Positions 44,701 through 57,189 of a stretch of DNA of 64,000 nt are shown piece by piece. Each line of letters begins with the position of its first letter. The first letter of the stretch is position 1. A model generated the notes under the pieces. That model had not been told where the DNA came from, did no database searches, and worked only from the letters and a program-made list of their open reading frames with translations. Location of the stretch: contig CM032125.1 in assembly GCA_018894105.1 (NCBI GenBank), positions 36,069,032 through 36,133,031 of the forward strand, in the 5' to 3' direction. The stretch is from Jacaranda mimosifolia (taxonomy: Eukaryota > Streptophyta > Magnoliopsida > Lamiales > Bignoniaceae). The position numbers and the translations under genes were made by a program.

Positions 44701-45651
44701 TCCCTTAAGCACCTTACCACCATCAAGTTTTTGGTATGTGATAAACCAATCTTCTCTTGGGCACATGTGGTAGGAGCAGCCACTATCCAAAATCCATTTA
44801 GAGTTTAGTAAAGTTTTAGCAACGTTGAGAACAAGCCCACCATCAGACTTATCCTCAACAATTCCTGCGGCATCATCCCGCTTCTGATTAGAAGTTTCAC
44901 CTGCATCCTTCGCCTTTCCTCGTTCTGGATAATTCCATCTCCAATGCCCCGTTCCACCGCACCTAAAACATTTGTCACCGTTTCTAGGCTTGGTTCGGGA
45001 CGTCAATCGGCCTCTACTCCTTCCCCTTTCTCTTGGTCTCCCTCTTGCCACCAATCCTTCCCCACTTTCACCATCATTGCTGCCCAAGACATGTTTTCTC
45101 AACTCGTTGGAATTCAATGAGGCTTTCACATCCTCCATTGAAATCGCATCTCTCCCGTACAACAAAGTAGTAACCAAGTGCTCAAAAGATTTTGGCAGGG
45201 AACATAAGAGAATTAAAACTTGATCCTCATCATCAATTTTAACATTGATATTAGCGAGATCCAGAATCACCTTATTGAAAAAATCAATATGTTGAGTAAT
45301 AGATGTACCTTCCTTCATTCTTAATGTGTATAGTCGCTGTTTCAAATACAACCAATTTGTCAGGGACTTCGTCATATATAGACTCTCCGGCTTCTTCCAT
45401 AAATCCGCTGGCGTACTTTTCGTGGCGACCTTTCTCAGTACGTTATCCGCCAATGATAACACCAGAGTACCATAAGCCTTCGCCATGAACTCATCATTCT
45501 CCTCATCCTTCAGCGTTTGCGGCAAGAAATCTCTGCCCTTTAACGCTCTCTGTAATCCTTGTTGACACAGGAGGGCGTGAACCTTCATCTTCCACAGCCC
45601 AAAGTCATTCTTCCCATCGAATTTCTCTACCTCGTACTTTATTCCTGACAT
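41780..45651 (-). pseudogene. copia gag-pol polyprotein with nonsense and frameshift lesions
   Basis: Start MSGIKYEVEKFDGKN at 45651 is just inside the primer site. Order: gag with a zinc knuckle CFRCGGTGHWRWNY in which the last cysteine is tyrosine (about 44970); aspartic protease WILDSGCSYHM (about 44790); pre-integrase and integrase (HSDLWGP, DDF, NGLEFYNKEF); reverse transcriptase (QSPRQWYKRFD, LLCVDDMLI); and RNase H (YVDADYAGD, ALSTTEAEYM). Tryptophan codons appear converted to stops at 44400-44398 (TGA) and just before 44077 (TAG). Further stops lie near 43140 and 42940, a frameshift lies near 42690, and another stop near 41860. The element therefore cannot make its proteins but could be mobilised in trans. 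Confidence 0.9.
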
Positions 45652-45678
45652 CTGATCCAATCTACTCTGATACCAGTT

Positions 45679-46091
45679 TGTTGAAACCCAGGAGGATCTA
45701 TTGCGAAAATAATGAAATAATAGCAAAGTAATTCAATGTAAAGTGACAACAAGATTTAACGTGGTTTGGCGATGTGTCTAATCCACCCGACAAAGAAAAG
45801 GAATTTTATTGATCTCAAATCAAAGTGCAAGTACAAACTTGAATTCCACGAATCTCACGAAAACACCTAACACCCTCCTTCTAAACTCCATCTTGAGAGA
45901 ATTACTCAAAAGCAGTAAAGAAGCCCTTGTGTTATGTTCGTGATATTTTCTTCGAAAGAAACAACTAATATTTATAGTAAAAAAAGACTACTTTACTTAG
46001 GACTAGGAAACCCAATAAAAGAAGGAGTCCTAATTCTAGTCAAACTTGATCTCCTTGTCAAACTTACCTCAATTTCAAGGCAAAATCAACA
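45679..46091 (-). repeat. 5' LTR of the copia element
   Basis: TGTTGAAACCC...AAATCAACA, adjoining the primer-binding site at about 45665-45677 and followed by the ATATC duplication. Confidence 0.93.
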
Positions 46092-46096
46092 ATATC

Positions 46097-46649
46097 AAAA
46101 GGGAAGTTAAGCATAATTATCCATTATGATAGGAGAGGACAATGCATTTTTCCTGTATACCATATTTTCCCAATTCAGAGAAACAAATTTCAGGCTCAAG
46201 CAGTTCCCAAGTGAACTGATTATCCGACATCCTCATGGAGTTCTATTTGTTCTTGAATCTTTTCTGGCATCATGCAGCAGCGGTTTGGATTTTGGAATAC
46301 GATGGATAAGAATATATTTCTGCAGAAAATGCAAACCTTTGGAAATAAAGTACAAGTTTGAACGGGGACAAGTTTTCCACAATACTAAATTGTCTTGAAA
46401 TATTCCCTCTCCTTTACCTTCTTAAAGGGCAGGGTGAAGTTACTTTCTCTAACGTTTGCCGACAGTCGAGCTTGGCAAAATGCATCTGTCTGCCCACAAC
46501 CACCTTTTTCCTTCTCATAAACATTTCTTCAAATTTCAATGTGTAAAAATATTGCTACCACATAATATTATTTGGTTTCATGATCATTATTGGAAATATC
46601 TTGCAAGCCCATAAGATTTTTCGATATTTCTGCCGCCGAAATTGGCAAA
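46097..46649. other. upstream region of the truncated gene at 46650
   Basis: An open frame at 46126-46398 has no recognisable domain. It is likely to be the former promoter and leader region. Confidence 0.4.
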
Positions 46650-47526
46650 ATGTCTATGATCTACGACAACTGGGATAGGCTGGTGGCAGCAGTGCTGAAG
46701 AGAAAGGAGAATTGGGAAATGGCCCATTCCCCCTCGAGAAGCCTCTCTAGCATTAGCACCATAGAATCATCAGATTTTGATTCTAATTCGAGTTTGCATT
46801 TAGATGAAGACGCCAAATCTGCAAAATCTGATCATGTTCAAGAATTTGCTGCTGGTGAAATTAAGCAAGAGTGGACTGAACAATACGAGCCAGCATTTTA
46901 TAAAGTCCTTTTTATAACCCGTATGGATGGAACCAAAGAGACTGAATGGGAACGTCTCAGGTACCTCTTGATCATTCAAGTTGACATTTATGTCTCCAAA
47001 AATTTGTTGAAGAAAATTGCAAGTTTAGTCCCTCAATTATACCCATTTTTTACTACAGTCCATTTTGTTGGGAGTAAACATATTCGGTGATGTGTGCCGA
47101 ATGACAAATGGCCAAAAAAAAAAAAAAAAATCCCTCAAATTCAATTAAAGCTAATTGAGGATTGAGTGGGCTCAATTGAAAAATTTTTAGTCCCAAGGAC
47201 CAAATATCTGAAAAATTGTACTCAATATACAAAAAATCAATGTATAATGGACTAAATGCGCTAATCCTCAACCAAAATGGACTGAAATCAAAATCAACAA
47301 TAGTTGAGAACCAAAATTGCAAGTTTCTTAAATCTTTTGTGTCATCATGGATTTGCCAAAAGATGAACTTCCCATTGGAGAAAATGTCTTATTTTTGGCC
47401 TATTGTTCTATGTGCAGCTGGAAAAGATTCAAGGAAGAAGAAGCAAAAACCAAAGGAGAAATAGTTTACAAGGAATGTTATGTTCCGTTGGGCTTGACCA
47501 ACAACTTGGAAACTCATCAATTTTGA
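46650..47526 (+). CDS. truncated YDNW-module gene without kinase domain (gene D)
   Basis: [20 protein letters not shown] starts at 46650 and is clearly the same first exon as in gene E ([20 protein letters not shown]). The exon continues through a serine/acid-rich region to WERLR at 46960, before a GTACCT donor. A possible second exon (47418-47526, after TGTGCAG) adds WKRFKEEEAKTKGEI and LGLTNNLETHQF before TGA, giving 139 residues in an open spliced frame. No glycine loop, HGN or any other kinase motif is present, so the kinase part has been lost or replaced. It may be a pseudogene, or a short protein consisting mainly of the N-terminal module. Confidence 0.45.
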
Positions 47527-47904
47527 GCCGAGCCGGATTAGCCTCAAAGGTGCCGTCTCTTGGCAAAAGTGAAAAAGTAGATCTTCTAAGGATTGCGATG
47601 GACCTATCCCACTTGGTGGATATGGATACCCACCATTGGGAACTGCTTACGAGATTATATACGAATGGTTTTACAATATGAGCCTGGTGTTTATGTAACA
47701 ATGGGAATCTTCGGAGAAATCTCACAATTTTTTCTCAGGTACCTACTTCACAATCAAACTAGTCTTTTTGCCTCTAAATGAATGCCAACTATTTTATTGC
47801 TAAATAGGCTATTAACATGAAGTTGAAAAAGTAAAATTTTATATGACGATGATTAAATTCATAGTCAAACATGCATCAATGGAGGTTTTATCCTTAATAA
47901 GGAA
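47527..47904. other. possible coding scraps downstream of gene D
   Basis: Phrases such as VPSLGKSEKVDLLRIAMDLS and QYEPGVYVTMGIFGEI lie in different frames, so a longer decayed gene may once have followed gene D. No domain recognised. Confidence 0.25.
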
Positions 47905-48660
47905 AAAAAATTCTCTAAGGAAATAAGGGTGCGTGAGAGGTGAGAGGGGAGAGGGTGATTTTATGATCGTCACTCATTAGAATGAAAGCTACATGCCTTT
48001 ATCCATTCTCCTTGATTAAGGAGCATAATTATATATACTTGATAAAGAATTAAGAGGATGAGATTTGGATATACGATTCTCTTTCACTCTTCCTTTGTTC
48101 TCATAAGGACAAGAGTGCTTCTATAAGTGATGATTGGGCAATACATCTTAAAAGTAAATCCTCTTTTTACTATTTTGAAAATCGGATAGATTAGTTGAAT
48201 TGGTGATTGGAGATCAATTTAGTCCGAATGAAATCTAGAAATTGGACAACAATTGACCTGGTGCTGCTGGTAAAATGAGTCAATAATTGGTTTAATTGGT
48301 GAAGGCTCAATTGATTGCATATTGGTTCACTTATTTATCTATATTTTTGTGTGGAAAAAATAAAATTAAAAAAAAACTAAAAGATATAAAAATAAGAAGA
48401 AGAATTGAGAATTGAAGATGATGACTAAAAATTTTGTGTATGTCATTTTTTGAAACATAGTTTATCTTCTTGAAATTCCATGAAGTAGTAGTTGTATGTG
48501 GATACTTATAGTTGAAATTATTATTTTATTTTATGTAATCTTTTTAATTCATATTATGTTGGATATTTGGTGTGAAAAATCTTGTTTTAAGTAGACTTGA
48601 AATATGAAAGGGAAAATCACTTGGATTAATGTTAAATAACTGTGTTATATTACTTTCAAT
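47905..48660. repeat. duplicated AT-rich block, first copy
   Basis: Matches 49600-50215: AAGGACAA.A.TG.TTC, TGGTTTAATTGGTG and CACTTGGATTAATGTTAAATAA occur in the same order. No gene. The two copies bracket the minisatellite tract. Confidence 0.6.
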
Positions 48661-48667
48661 TACCTTA

Positions 48668-48983
48668 GAGAGAGAAGGAGATATTATGAGCATTGCTCGT
48701 TAGAATGATGGCTACATACTTTTTTCCATTCTCCTCAATTGAGGATCATAATAATATTTGATCGGGCAAGAGAGAGAGGGAGATATTATGAGCATTGATC
48801 GTTAAAATGACGGCTGCATACTTTTTTCCATTATCCTCGATTGAGGATCATAATAATATTTGATCAGGTAAGAGAGAGAGAGAGAGAGAGAGAGGGGGAG
48901 ATATTATGAGCATTGCTTGTTAAAATGATGACTACATAATTTTTTCCATTCTCCTCAATTGAGGATCATAATAATATTTGATT
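48668..48983. repeat. three tandem repeats of about 102-118 bp
   Basis: Units start with a GA-rich run followed by GAGATATTATGAGCATTG and end GAGGATCATAATAATATTTGA. The phase marks are at 48679, 48780 and 48899. The third unit has an expanded (GA)n. Confidence 0.85.
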
Positions 48984-49289
48984 GATAAGGAATTAAAAAG
49001 ATGAGGATTGGGCATAGGATGCTGGATAAGAAGGCAAGATAGATGCCAAGTGTGTAAGGCACTCAAAAATTATATATTATTATTATGACAACAAAGTGTA
49101 TACATATATGTATACAAGCACTCACACCTTGCACCACTCTTCTTGGAGTTCTTGATTTTTTTTTTCTTCCTTATTACAAATAACCCTTGGTCCTATTTAT
49201 ACTAATCTCCTTCCCAAATGGACGGTGGTGACTGACTTCATCCTATGGTCTAGATTTAGTGGTCTAGATATTTTCTAAATCTAGAACTT

Positions 49290-49490
49290 TCCAAAGCTTT
49301 CTATACTCTTCTACACTTTTCTATACATTTTCTACATAACTCCACATTTTTGCACATTTCTATACCTTTTCTACACATTTCTAAATAACTCCACACTTCT
49401 ACACATTTCTATACCTTTTCTACACATTTCTACATAACTCCACATTTCTACACATTTCTATAATTTTTCTACTCATTTCTATTTGTGTCC
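49290..49490. repeat. minisatellite, about 50-55 bp period
   Basis: Repeats of TTCTACACATTTCTA, TACCTTTTCTACA and TAACTCCACA phrases, three to four units, imperfect. The surrounding 49000-49600 holds no gene. Confidence 0.75.
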
Positions 49491-49599
49491 AAAAGATTCT
49501 AGAGACTTCTACAACTTTCCACACTAGTCTTCACGAGAAATTTTTAGTTGTAATTTCTAGAACTTCACCAAAATCAAAGATGGAGATATGCAGATACTT

Positions 49600-50215
49600 C
49601 TAGAGTAGTCGGTGTTCTTCATAGGATTCTCTCTCACCCTCCCTTCGAGGAACTTTGGATTTTCATAAGGACAAAATTGTTCCTTTGAATGATGATTGGA
49701 CAATATATCTTAAAAACAAACTCTATTTAGTATTTTAAAAATTGAATTGGATAGATTGAACTAGTGATTATAGGTCAATTTGGTCCGAATGAAATTTAAA
49801 AACTAGACATTAATTGACCCAATGCCAGTGGTAAAATTGGCCCATAATTGGTTTAATTGGTGGTAGTTCAGTCAATTGATTAACCACTGTTTCATTTATT
49901 TATTTATGTTTTTGAGTGGAAAATTAAAAAAAGAAGAAAGTGAAAAATGTAAAAATAAGAAGACGAATTGAGAGTTCAAGATGATGACTAAATATTTGAG
50001 CACATAGTTTTTTGAAACATGGGTCTTTTTACTTGAACCACAATGAAATAGTTATATATGGATATGTAAATTATTGTCTTATTTTATTTAATCTCTTTTA
50101 GATTATGTTGGATATGGAGTGGTGAAAAGCTTATTTTAAGTGGACTTGAAACATAAAAGAGAGAATCACTTGGATTAATGTTAAATAATTGTGTTATATT
50201 ACTTTTGATTAAATT
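49600..50215. repeat. duplicated AT-rich block, second copy
   Basis: Second copy of the 47905-48660 block. No coding frame. Confidence 0.6.
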
Positions 50216-50505
50216 ATACATTTGTAACTGATTAATTGTGAATTTTTTTTTTTTTTGAAACGAACAACTTAAAAATGAGCATGCAAGAATTAAAATTATA
50301 AATGGTTCTTCCAATATCATTGGAATTTCCTATTTTTGGGTCATATTCTAAAATTATACATATATATGAAATTAAATATAATTATTACATAATTATGACA
50401 CCACATTAGTCGAACAGTGATTGAATTACTAATCAGTTTCATTACCCATTTTTTGTCTAAATGCTTTTAAAAACATTGCTTGATTATAGAATAATTAGAA
50501 AGATG

Positions 50506-50764
50506 AAAGTACAAAATCGTAATTATCGGTAGACATTAAAAACTTCACATTAACATTTGAATTATTACAAAATATTGGTCGACTATTAACATGTGTGTCA
50601 AAGATTTAGCTTTATAGTCTTTCATTGCACTTTCTTTTGCTTTCTTCTTTCCATAGTTGCTTTAGTCATTTGACTTCTTGGATTATTTTTCACATTTGCT
50701 TTAGAAAAAAGGGTATTTGTATAATATATACCCTCCTTGTATGTATGTGTAATTAGATAAATCT
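50506..50764. repeat. left half of the dispersed repeat split by the chromovirus
   Basis: Aligns with 40066-40320. The right half resumes at 60110. Confidence 0.8.
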
Positions 50765-53543
50765 TGTAGCACCTCTCCTTAGGATGACACCTCAGTCAAG
50801 ACACCACACAAATTCAAACTTAAACATCAGAGTCACAATCTAACAGAAGGCCCATAAGTTTTTTACATATATTCTAAAATAACATTCAATCTCATCACTC
50901 AGTTCTAAACTAAAATTTTCAAAATAAACACCTACTAAACTTCATAATATTAATATCTTACGGCATAACACATTAAAGCCTTATAATTACAATCATACAT
51001 ATCACAACATCTCTAAGGTTTCATTCTGAATACAATACATCATAACTTATATTCTATACAATCTTCAAAACAAAATCAAATACATTTCTTCCCAGATCAA
51101 TCTCGAACAAACTCTTCCCTGTTTGATATCACAGAATACAGGGAGGTAAGTCTAAAGACTTAGTGAGGAATGCAGAAGGGATTTATCGAGAATGATTCGA
51201 CTCGACAAATCATAATATAATTGAACAGATCAAACAAATACAGAAAGAGATAGTACCGATAAGTAAACAGAAAACTTTCCTGCCTTATTGCTCCAAGATC
51301 AGATGTCAGAAAAACAGAAATAATCAGACAAATCAAACCTAAAGCATATGCACTCAAAGGATAGTCTAAGTTATGTATTGCTAATTCACCTTATACCAGA
51401 CAAATATATCACCTAAGTGTAACAGCTAGGTATATGGCAGATGCACATACAAACTGTATAGCGTACCGCCGATGCCTAGAAAAAAGTCCTTAGCACACTA
51501 TCGATACCCATGGAAAGTTCCTAGCGTATCGCCAATACCCATGGCAAAGTCCCTAGCGTATCATTGACACCAAGAGGAAAGCCCCTTGCATGCCTCCTAT
51601 AACCAAACAAATTGCCCGGATCGGCCCTTGGCCTCAAAATCACCATATAAATAATAGAATTAACCACTTATGTAAATGCCCAGGGGAAAGTCCCTAGCAC
51701 ATTGTTGGTTTCAGACAAAACAGATCAAAGCAAACAGAAATAATGTTTATCAGGCAATAGATAACAATAATAGATACAGATATGCCAGCATGATCAAAAT
51801 ACAAATCAGATAACAAAAATGGCGAAAAGAAAATAGATATAATGCAGATTAGAACAGATAACAGGCAAAATTCTAGGCACCAGAACAGACAAAAATAGAT
51901 ACAGAATAGATATAACCCTCATAGGAGTATTCAAAAAAGAATCAAATAACAAACGAAAGCCAAACACAGTTCTGAGTAATGTACAAAAATAGTAAACCCA
52001 CACAAGGGTTAATTTCAATAACACATAGCTCAAAGGGTGCCAAATTGGCAGAACCTCATAGGTATAACAAGTACTAACAGGGATGGATCCTCACCTTGGT
52101 GTAATATACTCAGTCAGTCAGATATTCAACTACTGCTCGTCACCTGCCAAATCTCCATCACCTAATTCACAAAATAATTCATAATTAAAGTTCGATCGAT
52201 TTTATTAACCTTATTCATTATCGAAACTTAATATTTTTCAAAATTACCAAATAAATCTAATTTAAGTCCAAATTTATATAAATCAATCAAACTAACTTAA
52301 TCTTATTAACTATTAACAATTTAAGATTTAGAATCTTAAATTTCTATTATATAATAATCTATAAATAGCTCAAACCCACAAAATGTCACTAATTAAATCC
52401 TACAAAATCTTATATAACTCAATTCAACCTCCAACTACATAATATTTCATGCTTAATCTAACAACTATCTCCAAAATTATTAATATGCAATCAAAATCTA
52501 AAAATTCCTATACATATTTATAATACCTAATAACATAATAACACAACCTAAAATCCATAATTAAATCACTTATCATCCTAACTCATACATATACCTTGCA
52601 TGAATATATATATTGCATGAATATATATAATACATAAAAATATAATTATCAAAACCTAAAAAAATTCATAAGTCACTAACTAATGCCCGAATTCAAAAAT
52701 GGAATACACCGTCACGACCGTTGGAACGAGCAGAAAAAACTGCCCAACCACTGCCAGCCGCCGCCATCGTCTGTATACGGTAACTTTACACCTTTCTCTT
52801 CCTTACACTCTCCTGATTACTAATCTCCAGCTAGTTTTTAGTTATACTGCTCCTATTTGCCGAAAACACCAAAAATAGCCCTAACTCGTCTTGCTCCTCC
52901 TCCACTGTATAAGCTTCGTTCACCATCGTCCATTGCCGAAAACCATAATGAAACCTATATTCTGCTTCTCCTCTCCCTAACTACACAACTGTACCCTTCG
53001 TCGCAAGTTTCGGAGCTTGGAGATGAGTACCGAAAGTTAACCAAGGAAATGGGTTTCTTTCCATTATTTCTCCATCCACCATCAACCACCATGCATGGCA
53101 TCTGTCTTGTGGCCTGAAAATGGTGAGGGAGGTGGTGATGAGGTGTGATGAAGAAATGGAGGCTGAAAGGAAGAAGAAAGCTGGCAAATAGAAGAAAGAA
53201 AATGGGAAGAAAAAATGAAGAAAATTGAAGAAAAAGGAAGGAAAATGAAAGTCAACATGCATTGATTTGTTAATCTGATGCAAGCATGGAGCAAGCATGG
53301 CTAGTTGCTTCCTCACTATTATTTCATTTTTTTTATAATAATAATTTAGAATCTCTCAATTTAGTTCCCAAAATAAATAAAGTGCATTTTCGATCTCAAA
53401 ATCTTATAAAAATATCAATTAAATCTTATATAATTTTTATCACGATTAAATAATTCAAAATTATAATCAAATAACTAAAATTAACTGATAAAATAAATAA
53501 TAATAATAGTTTAACAAAGATATAAAATTTTGGGGTCGTTACA
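50765..53543 (-). repeat. 3' LTR of the chromovirus
   Basis: TGTAGCACC...GGTCGTTACA on the plus strand. It contains repeated GGAAAGTCCCTAGC phrases around 51480-51700. A frame at 52857-53117 has a partner in the other LTR but no recognised domain. Confidence 0.88.
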
Positions 53544-53599
53544 ATCTCCCCTTCTTAAAAGAATCTATCCCCAAATTCTTACCTTAACTTTGAAAAAGT

Positions 53600-56400
53600 T
53601 TAGGGTATTGTTGACGCTAGACATCCTCTCTCTCCTATGTTGCTTCCTTAATATTATGATTGCGCCATAACACCTTGACTTGAGGAATATCCCAATTTCT
53701 GAGCTTCCAGCTCTGATGATTCAAAATATGTACGGGTCTTTCCTCATATGACAGATCTCTTTCTAATTGCATGCTCTCTGGTGATATAACATGAGAAGGA
53801 TCGAGATAGTACTTTCAAAGTTGAGTTACGTGAAAAACATCGTGTATTCCCTTTAAAGATTGGGGTAACAGAAGACGATACGCAACTGGTCCTATCCTTT
53901 CGCATATCTCATATAGCCCAACATATCTCGGACTAAGTTTTCCTCCTTTTCCTATCCTCCTTACTCCTTTTCTTGGAGAAACTTTAAGGAACACTTGGTC
54001 TCGAACCTCGAATTCCAAATCCTTTCTCCGAGTATTTGCATAGCTCTTTTATCTATCTTGCACTGCTTTCATTCTCTACTTAATCACTTGCACCTTTTCG
54101 ATAGTTTCTTGTATTAGTTCAAGTCTGATAGTATTTGGAGACTGATCAGGTTTACCTCGGTGCTCATCCAAATCCTAATGTATTGGAGATCAATATTTCT
54201 GCCATACAAGGCTTCATATGGTGCCATCTAAATAGTTGACTGAAAGCTATTATTATAGGCAAATTCAATCAATGGTAATTGTCGAATTCAGTTTTCCCTA
54301 AAATCTAACACACATGACTACAACAAATCTTCCAAGATCCTTATAACTCGCTCTGATTGTCCACTTGTTTGAGGGCGAGTAGTGGAACTAAAATTCAATT
54401 TCGTTTCTAAATGCTCTTGCAAACTTCTCCACAGTCTTGATGTGGATTTTGAATCTTGATCGGATACTATACTAGTCGAAACTCCGTGCAGTTGAACAAT
54501 TTCTTTAACATATACCTCTGCTAGTTTTTCAACTTTATAGTGTGTTCCGATTGATAAAAAATGTGTAGACTTGGTCAGTCGATCTATCACAACCTAGATA
54601 CTATCATATCCGCCTCGAGCTATAGGTAGACCAGTTACAAAGTCCATGGTGACCTGTTCCCATTTTCAATCAGGGATTGAAAGTAGTTGCAACAACCCTG
54701 ACAGTCTTTGATGTTTTGTCTTTACTAGTTGATAGGTTATGCATCGCTGCACATATTCTGCTATATCACGCTTCATCCCATTCCACCAAGTGTTTCTTAA
54801 GATCTTGATACATCTTCGCTTCTCCGAGATATATCGTATACCTTGTCTTATGTGCCTCTGCTAACAGTTTCTCTTAATTACTTCAGGCACACACATTCTC
54901 TTTTGAAATAGGAGAGCCTCTTCATTATCAATGGTAAACTCTTATTCCTTGGCACTTCTAACATTTTCTTTATTTTTCCGAGTCCATTCATCATCAGCTT
55001 GTGTTTTTCGTATCTCATCATATAGTTCTGGTTGAACTTTTATGTCTACAACCCGCGCATGTCGTTTTATTCTCATAACAGAATCTCTTTTATGACTTTC
55101 TTGCATTTCTATTGCACACAGATGAGATAATCATGATTTTCAACTCAAGGTATCATCCACTGCATTAGCTTTTCCAGAATGATAGGAGATTGAGTAATCG
55201 TAATCTCCTAGAAACTCCATCCATCTATGTTGCCTCATGTTTAAGTCTTTCTGTGACTATAAATACTTAAGGCTTTTGTGGTTTGTGTATACCTCAAATG
55301 TAGCTCCATAGAGGTATTGTCGCCACTTAGATAATGGAAAAATAATAGCAACAAGCTCTAGGTCATGAGTCGAGTAGTTTTCTTCATATGGCTTTAGCTT
55401 CCTAGATGCATATGCAATTACATGCCCCTGTTGCATCAACGCGTATCCCAATCCTTTATTTGAAGCATTTGTATATACCAAAAATCCTTCTAACCCATCA
55501 GGGAGAGCTAAAACTGGAGCCATAGTTAGCTGATGTTTTAATTCTTGAAAACCTTTCTCGCAGTCTGCATTCCAAGAAAAGGGTTGATCCTTCTGAGTTA
55601 ACTTGATCAACAGACCAGCTATCTTGGAAAAATTTTCAATAAATCTTTGGTAGTAAACTACTAATCCCAAAAAGCTCCTAACTTCAGCAATATTTTTGGC
55701 CTCTTTTAGTTGACTATCACCTCAACTTTAGAGGGATCAACTTCTATGCCATCTTTTGTAATTACATAGCCCAGAAAAGCTACTCTCTCTATCTAGAACT
55801 TGCACTTATTGAACTTAGCATACATTTCATGCTCTTTTGGCATTCTTAAAACTGCATGTAAGTGCCTTCTGTGTTCCTCTTCAGACTTAGAGAAGACTAA
55901 AATATCGTTAATGAATATGACCACAAATCGGTCTAAGTAAGGTCAAAATATTCGATGCATTAAATCCATGAATGCCGCTGGAGCATTTGTCAAACCAAAT
56001 GGCATCACTACAAATCTATAATGACCATATCGGGAATTGAAAGTTGTCTTCAGGATATCTTCTTCTCAAATTTTCAGCTAGTAATACCCTTGCCTCAAAT
56101 CCAGCTTTGAGAAAATTCCTAATCCTTCCAACAAGTCAAACAGCTCTTCCACACAAGGCAGTGGGTACGTATTCTTGATGGTAACTTTGTTAAATTTTTG
56201 ATAGTCAATGGACATTCTTAATTACCCATCTTTTTTCTTGATGAATAACACTAGAGCTTCCCAAGGGGACATGCTAGGTCTGATGAATTTCTTTTCTAGC
56301 AACTCTTGTAGTTGGCTCTTTAGCTCCTTAAGTTTAGCAGGGGTCATTTGGTTGGAATCTTAGAAAATAGCGTAGCCCCTGGTAGAGTGTGAATAATAAA
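53600..56400 (-). pseudogene. chromovirus pol remnant (RT, RNase H, integrase, chromodomain)
   Basis: From high to low coordinates: reverse transcriptase (about 56370-55680) with [16 protein letters not shown] and the active site changed to FIND; RNase H (55670-55257) with [11 protein letters not shown] and TNHKSLKYL, where the family has aspartate; integrase (54590-54318) with a MIDRLTKSTHF start and SGQSERVI; the integrase tail (54018-53815, ending HDVFHVTQL); and a chromodomain-like stretch near 53780-53620 (YEERPVHILNHQ, IPQVKVLWRNHN). Many stops are present. The D-to-N changes fit deamination of methylated cytosine, a sign of long silencing. Confidence 0.85.
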
Positions 56401-57189
56401 CTCTATCTCTAGGTCAGGAGGTAATGAATTTAACTCTTCAGGAAATACTTATTGGCATTCCGCTACTACTTCTATTATCAAAAAACATGCCTACATAATG
56501 ATACAACACTGAAAGGATTGTTCTACCATTTACTAACGAAGTCATATGCTTAATGTTTCAAGAGCAATGGATTAGATAGTGGTTGTCCATTCCAAAACCA
56601 ATCCTTCACTCTTTTAACATCAAGCAGCATCCCAAATGTTCACATCCTAACCAACTCTCACATCAACATTAGCTTCCATTAACTTCAATATCCCACACAT
56701 AGGAAGATCCAAGTCATTAATACATCATTTTCCAATTATCTTCATCTTAAGTCATGACGCATTCTCATCCACAAAGTACTGTTCAATAAGATTATGCTGC
56801 TCATTAGCTTCAACTTTATCGAAAGCACCCACAGGTTCACGTATCAGTTAGGACATACTCAAATAAAATCTTACTCAATATAGGTTCCCAAGACTACTAT
56901 ATTTCCAGACATAGGAGGTCACATACTCGATATTTTAGGAGCTACGGATTACACATTGGTTACACGCTAATCATAATTCATTACATCCTTCGGATCAAAC
57001 ATCATTCCCAAGAATTCATGTCCTGACCAACTCTAAAATCGTGCTTACATTTTTACTGAACCAAAACTTTTAAATCTCATTCAAATTTTAGAATCAAGCT
57101 CACTTTCCACTAACTCAACACTTTCATATTCCAAGAATCATATCCTAGCGTAGCTCATGCTTCCAAACCTAAGCTCTGATACCATTAAT
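56401..57189. other. chromovirus leader region without gag
   Basis: Where gag and protease should lie there is only short-frame sequence, and 57165-57185 is the primer-binding site region. A deletion of a few kilobases relative to full-length relatives is inferred. Confidence 0.6.

Larger units (their letters stand above)
41224..46091 (-). mobile_element. full-length Ty1/copia (Tnt1-like) retrotransposon, recently inactivated
   Basis: Two 413-bp LTRs (41224-41636 and 45679-46091) flank 4042 bp read on the minus strand. The perfect target duplication ATATC lies at 41219-41223 and 46092-46096. The primer-binding site beside the right LTR reads TGGTATCAGAGTAG on the minus strand (initiator tRNA-Met type). 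The polypurine tract AAGGTGGAGAAT borders the left LTR. By eye the LTRs differ at about 15 of 413 positions (3-4 %), so insertion dates to the order of one to a few million years ago under usual plant rates. Confidence 0.93.

Noticed and set aside
48668..48983. Tandem repeats as a CRISPR array
   Set aside because: The units are adjacent without unique spacers, the periods are over 100 bp, and the DNA is eukaryotic.
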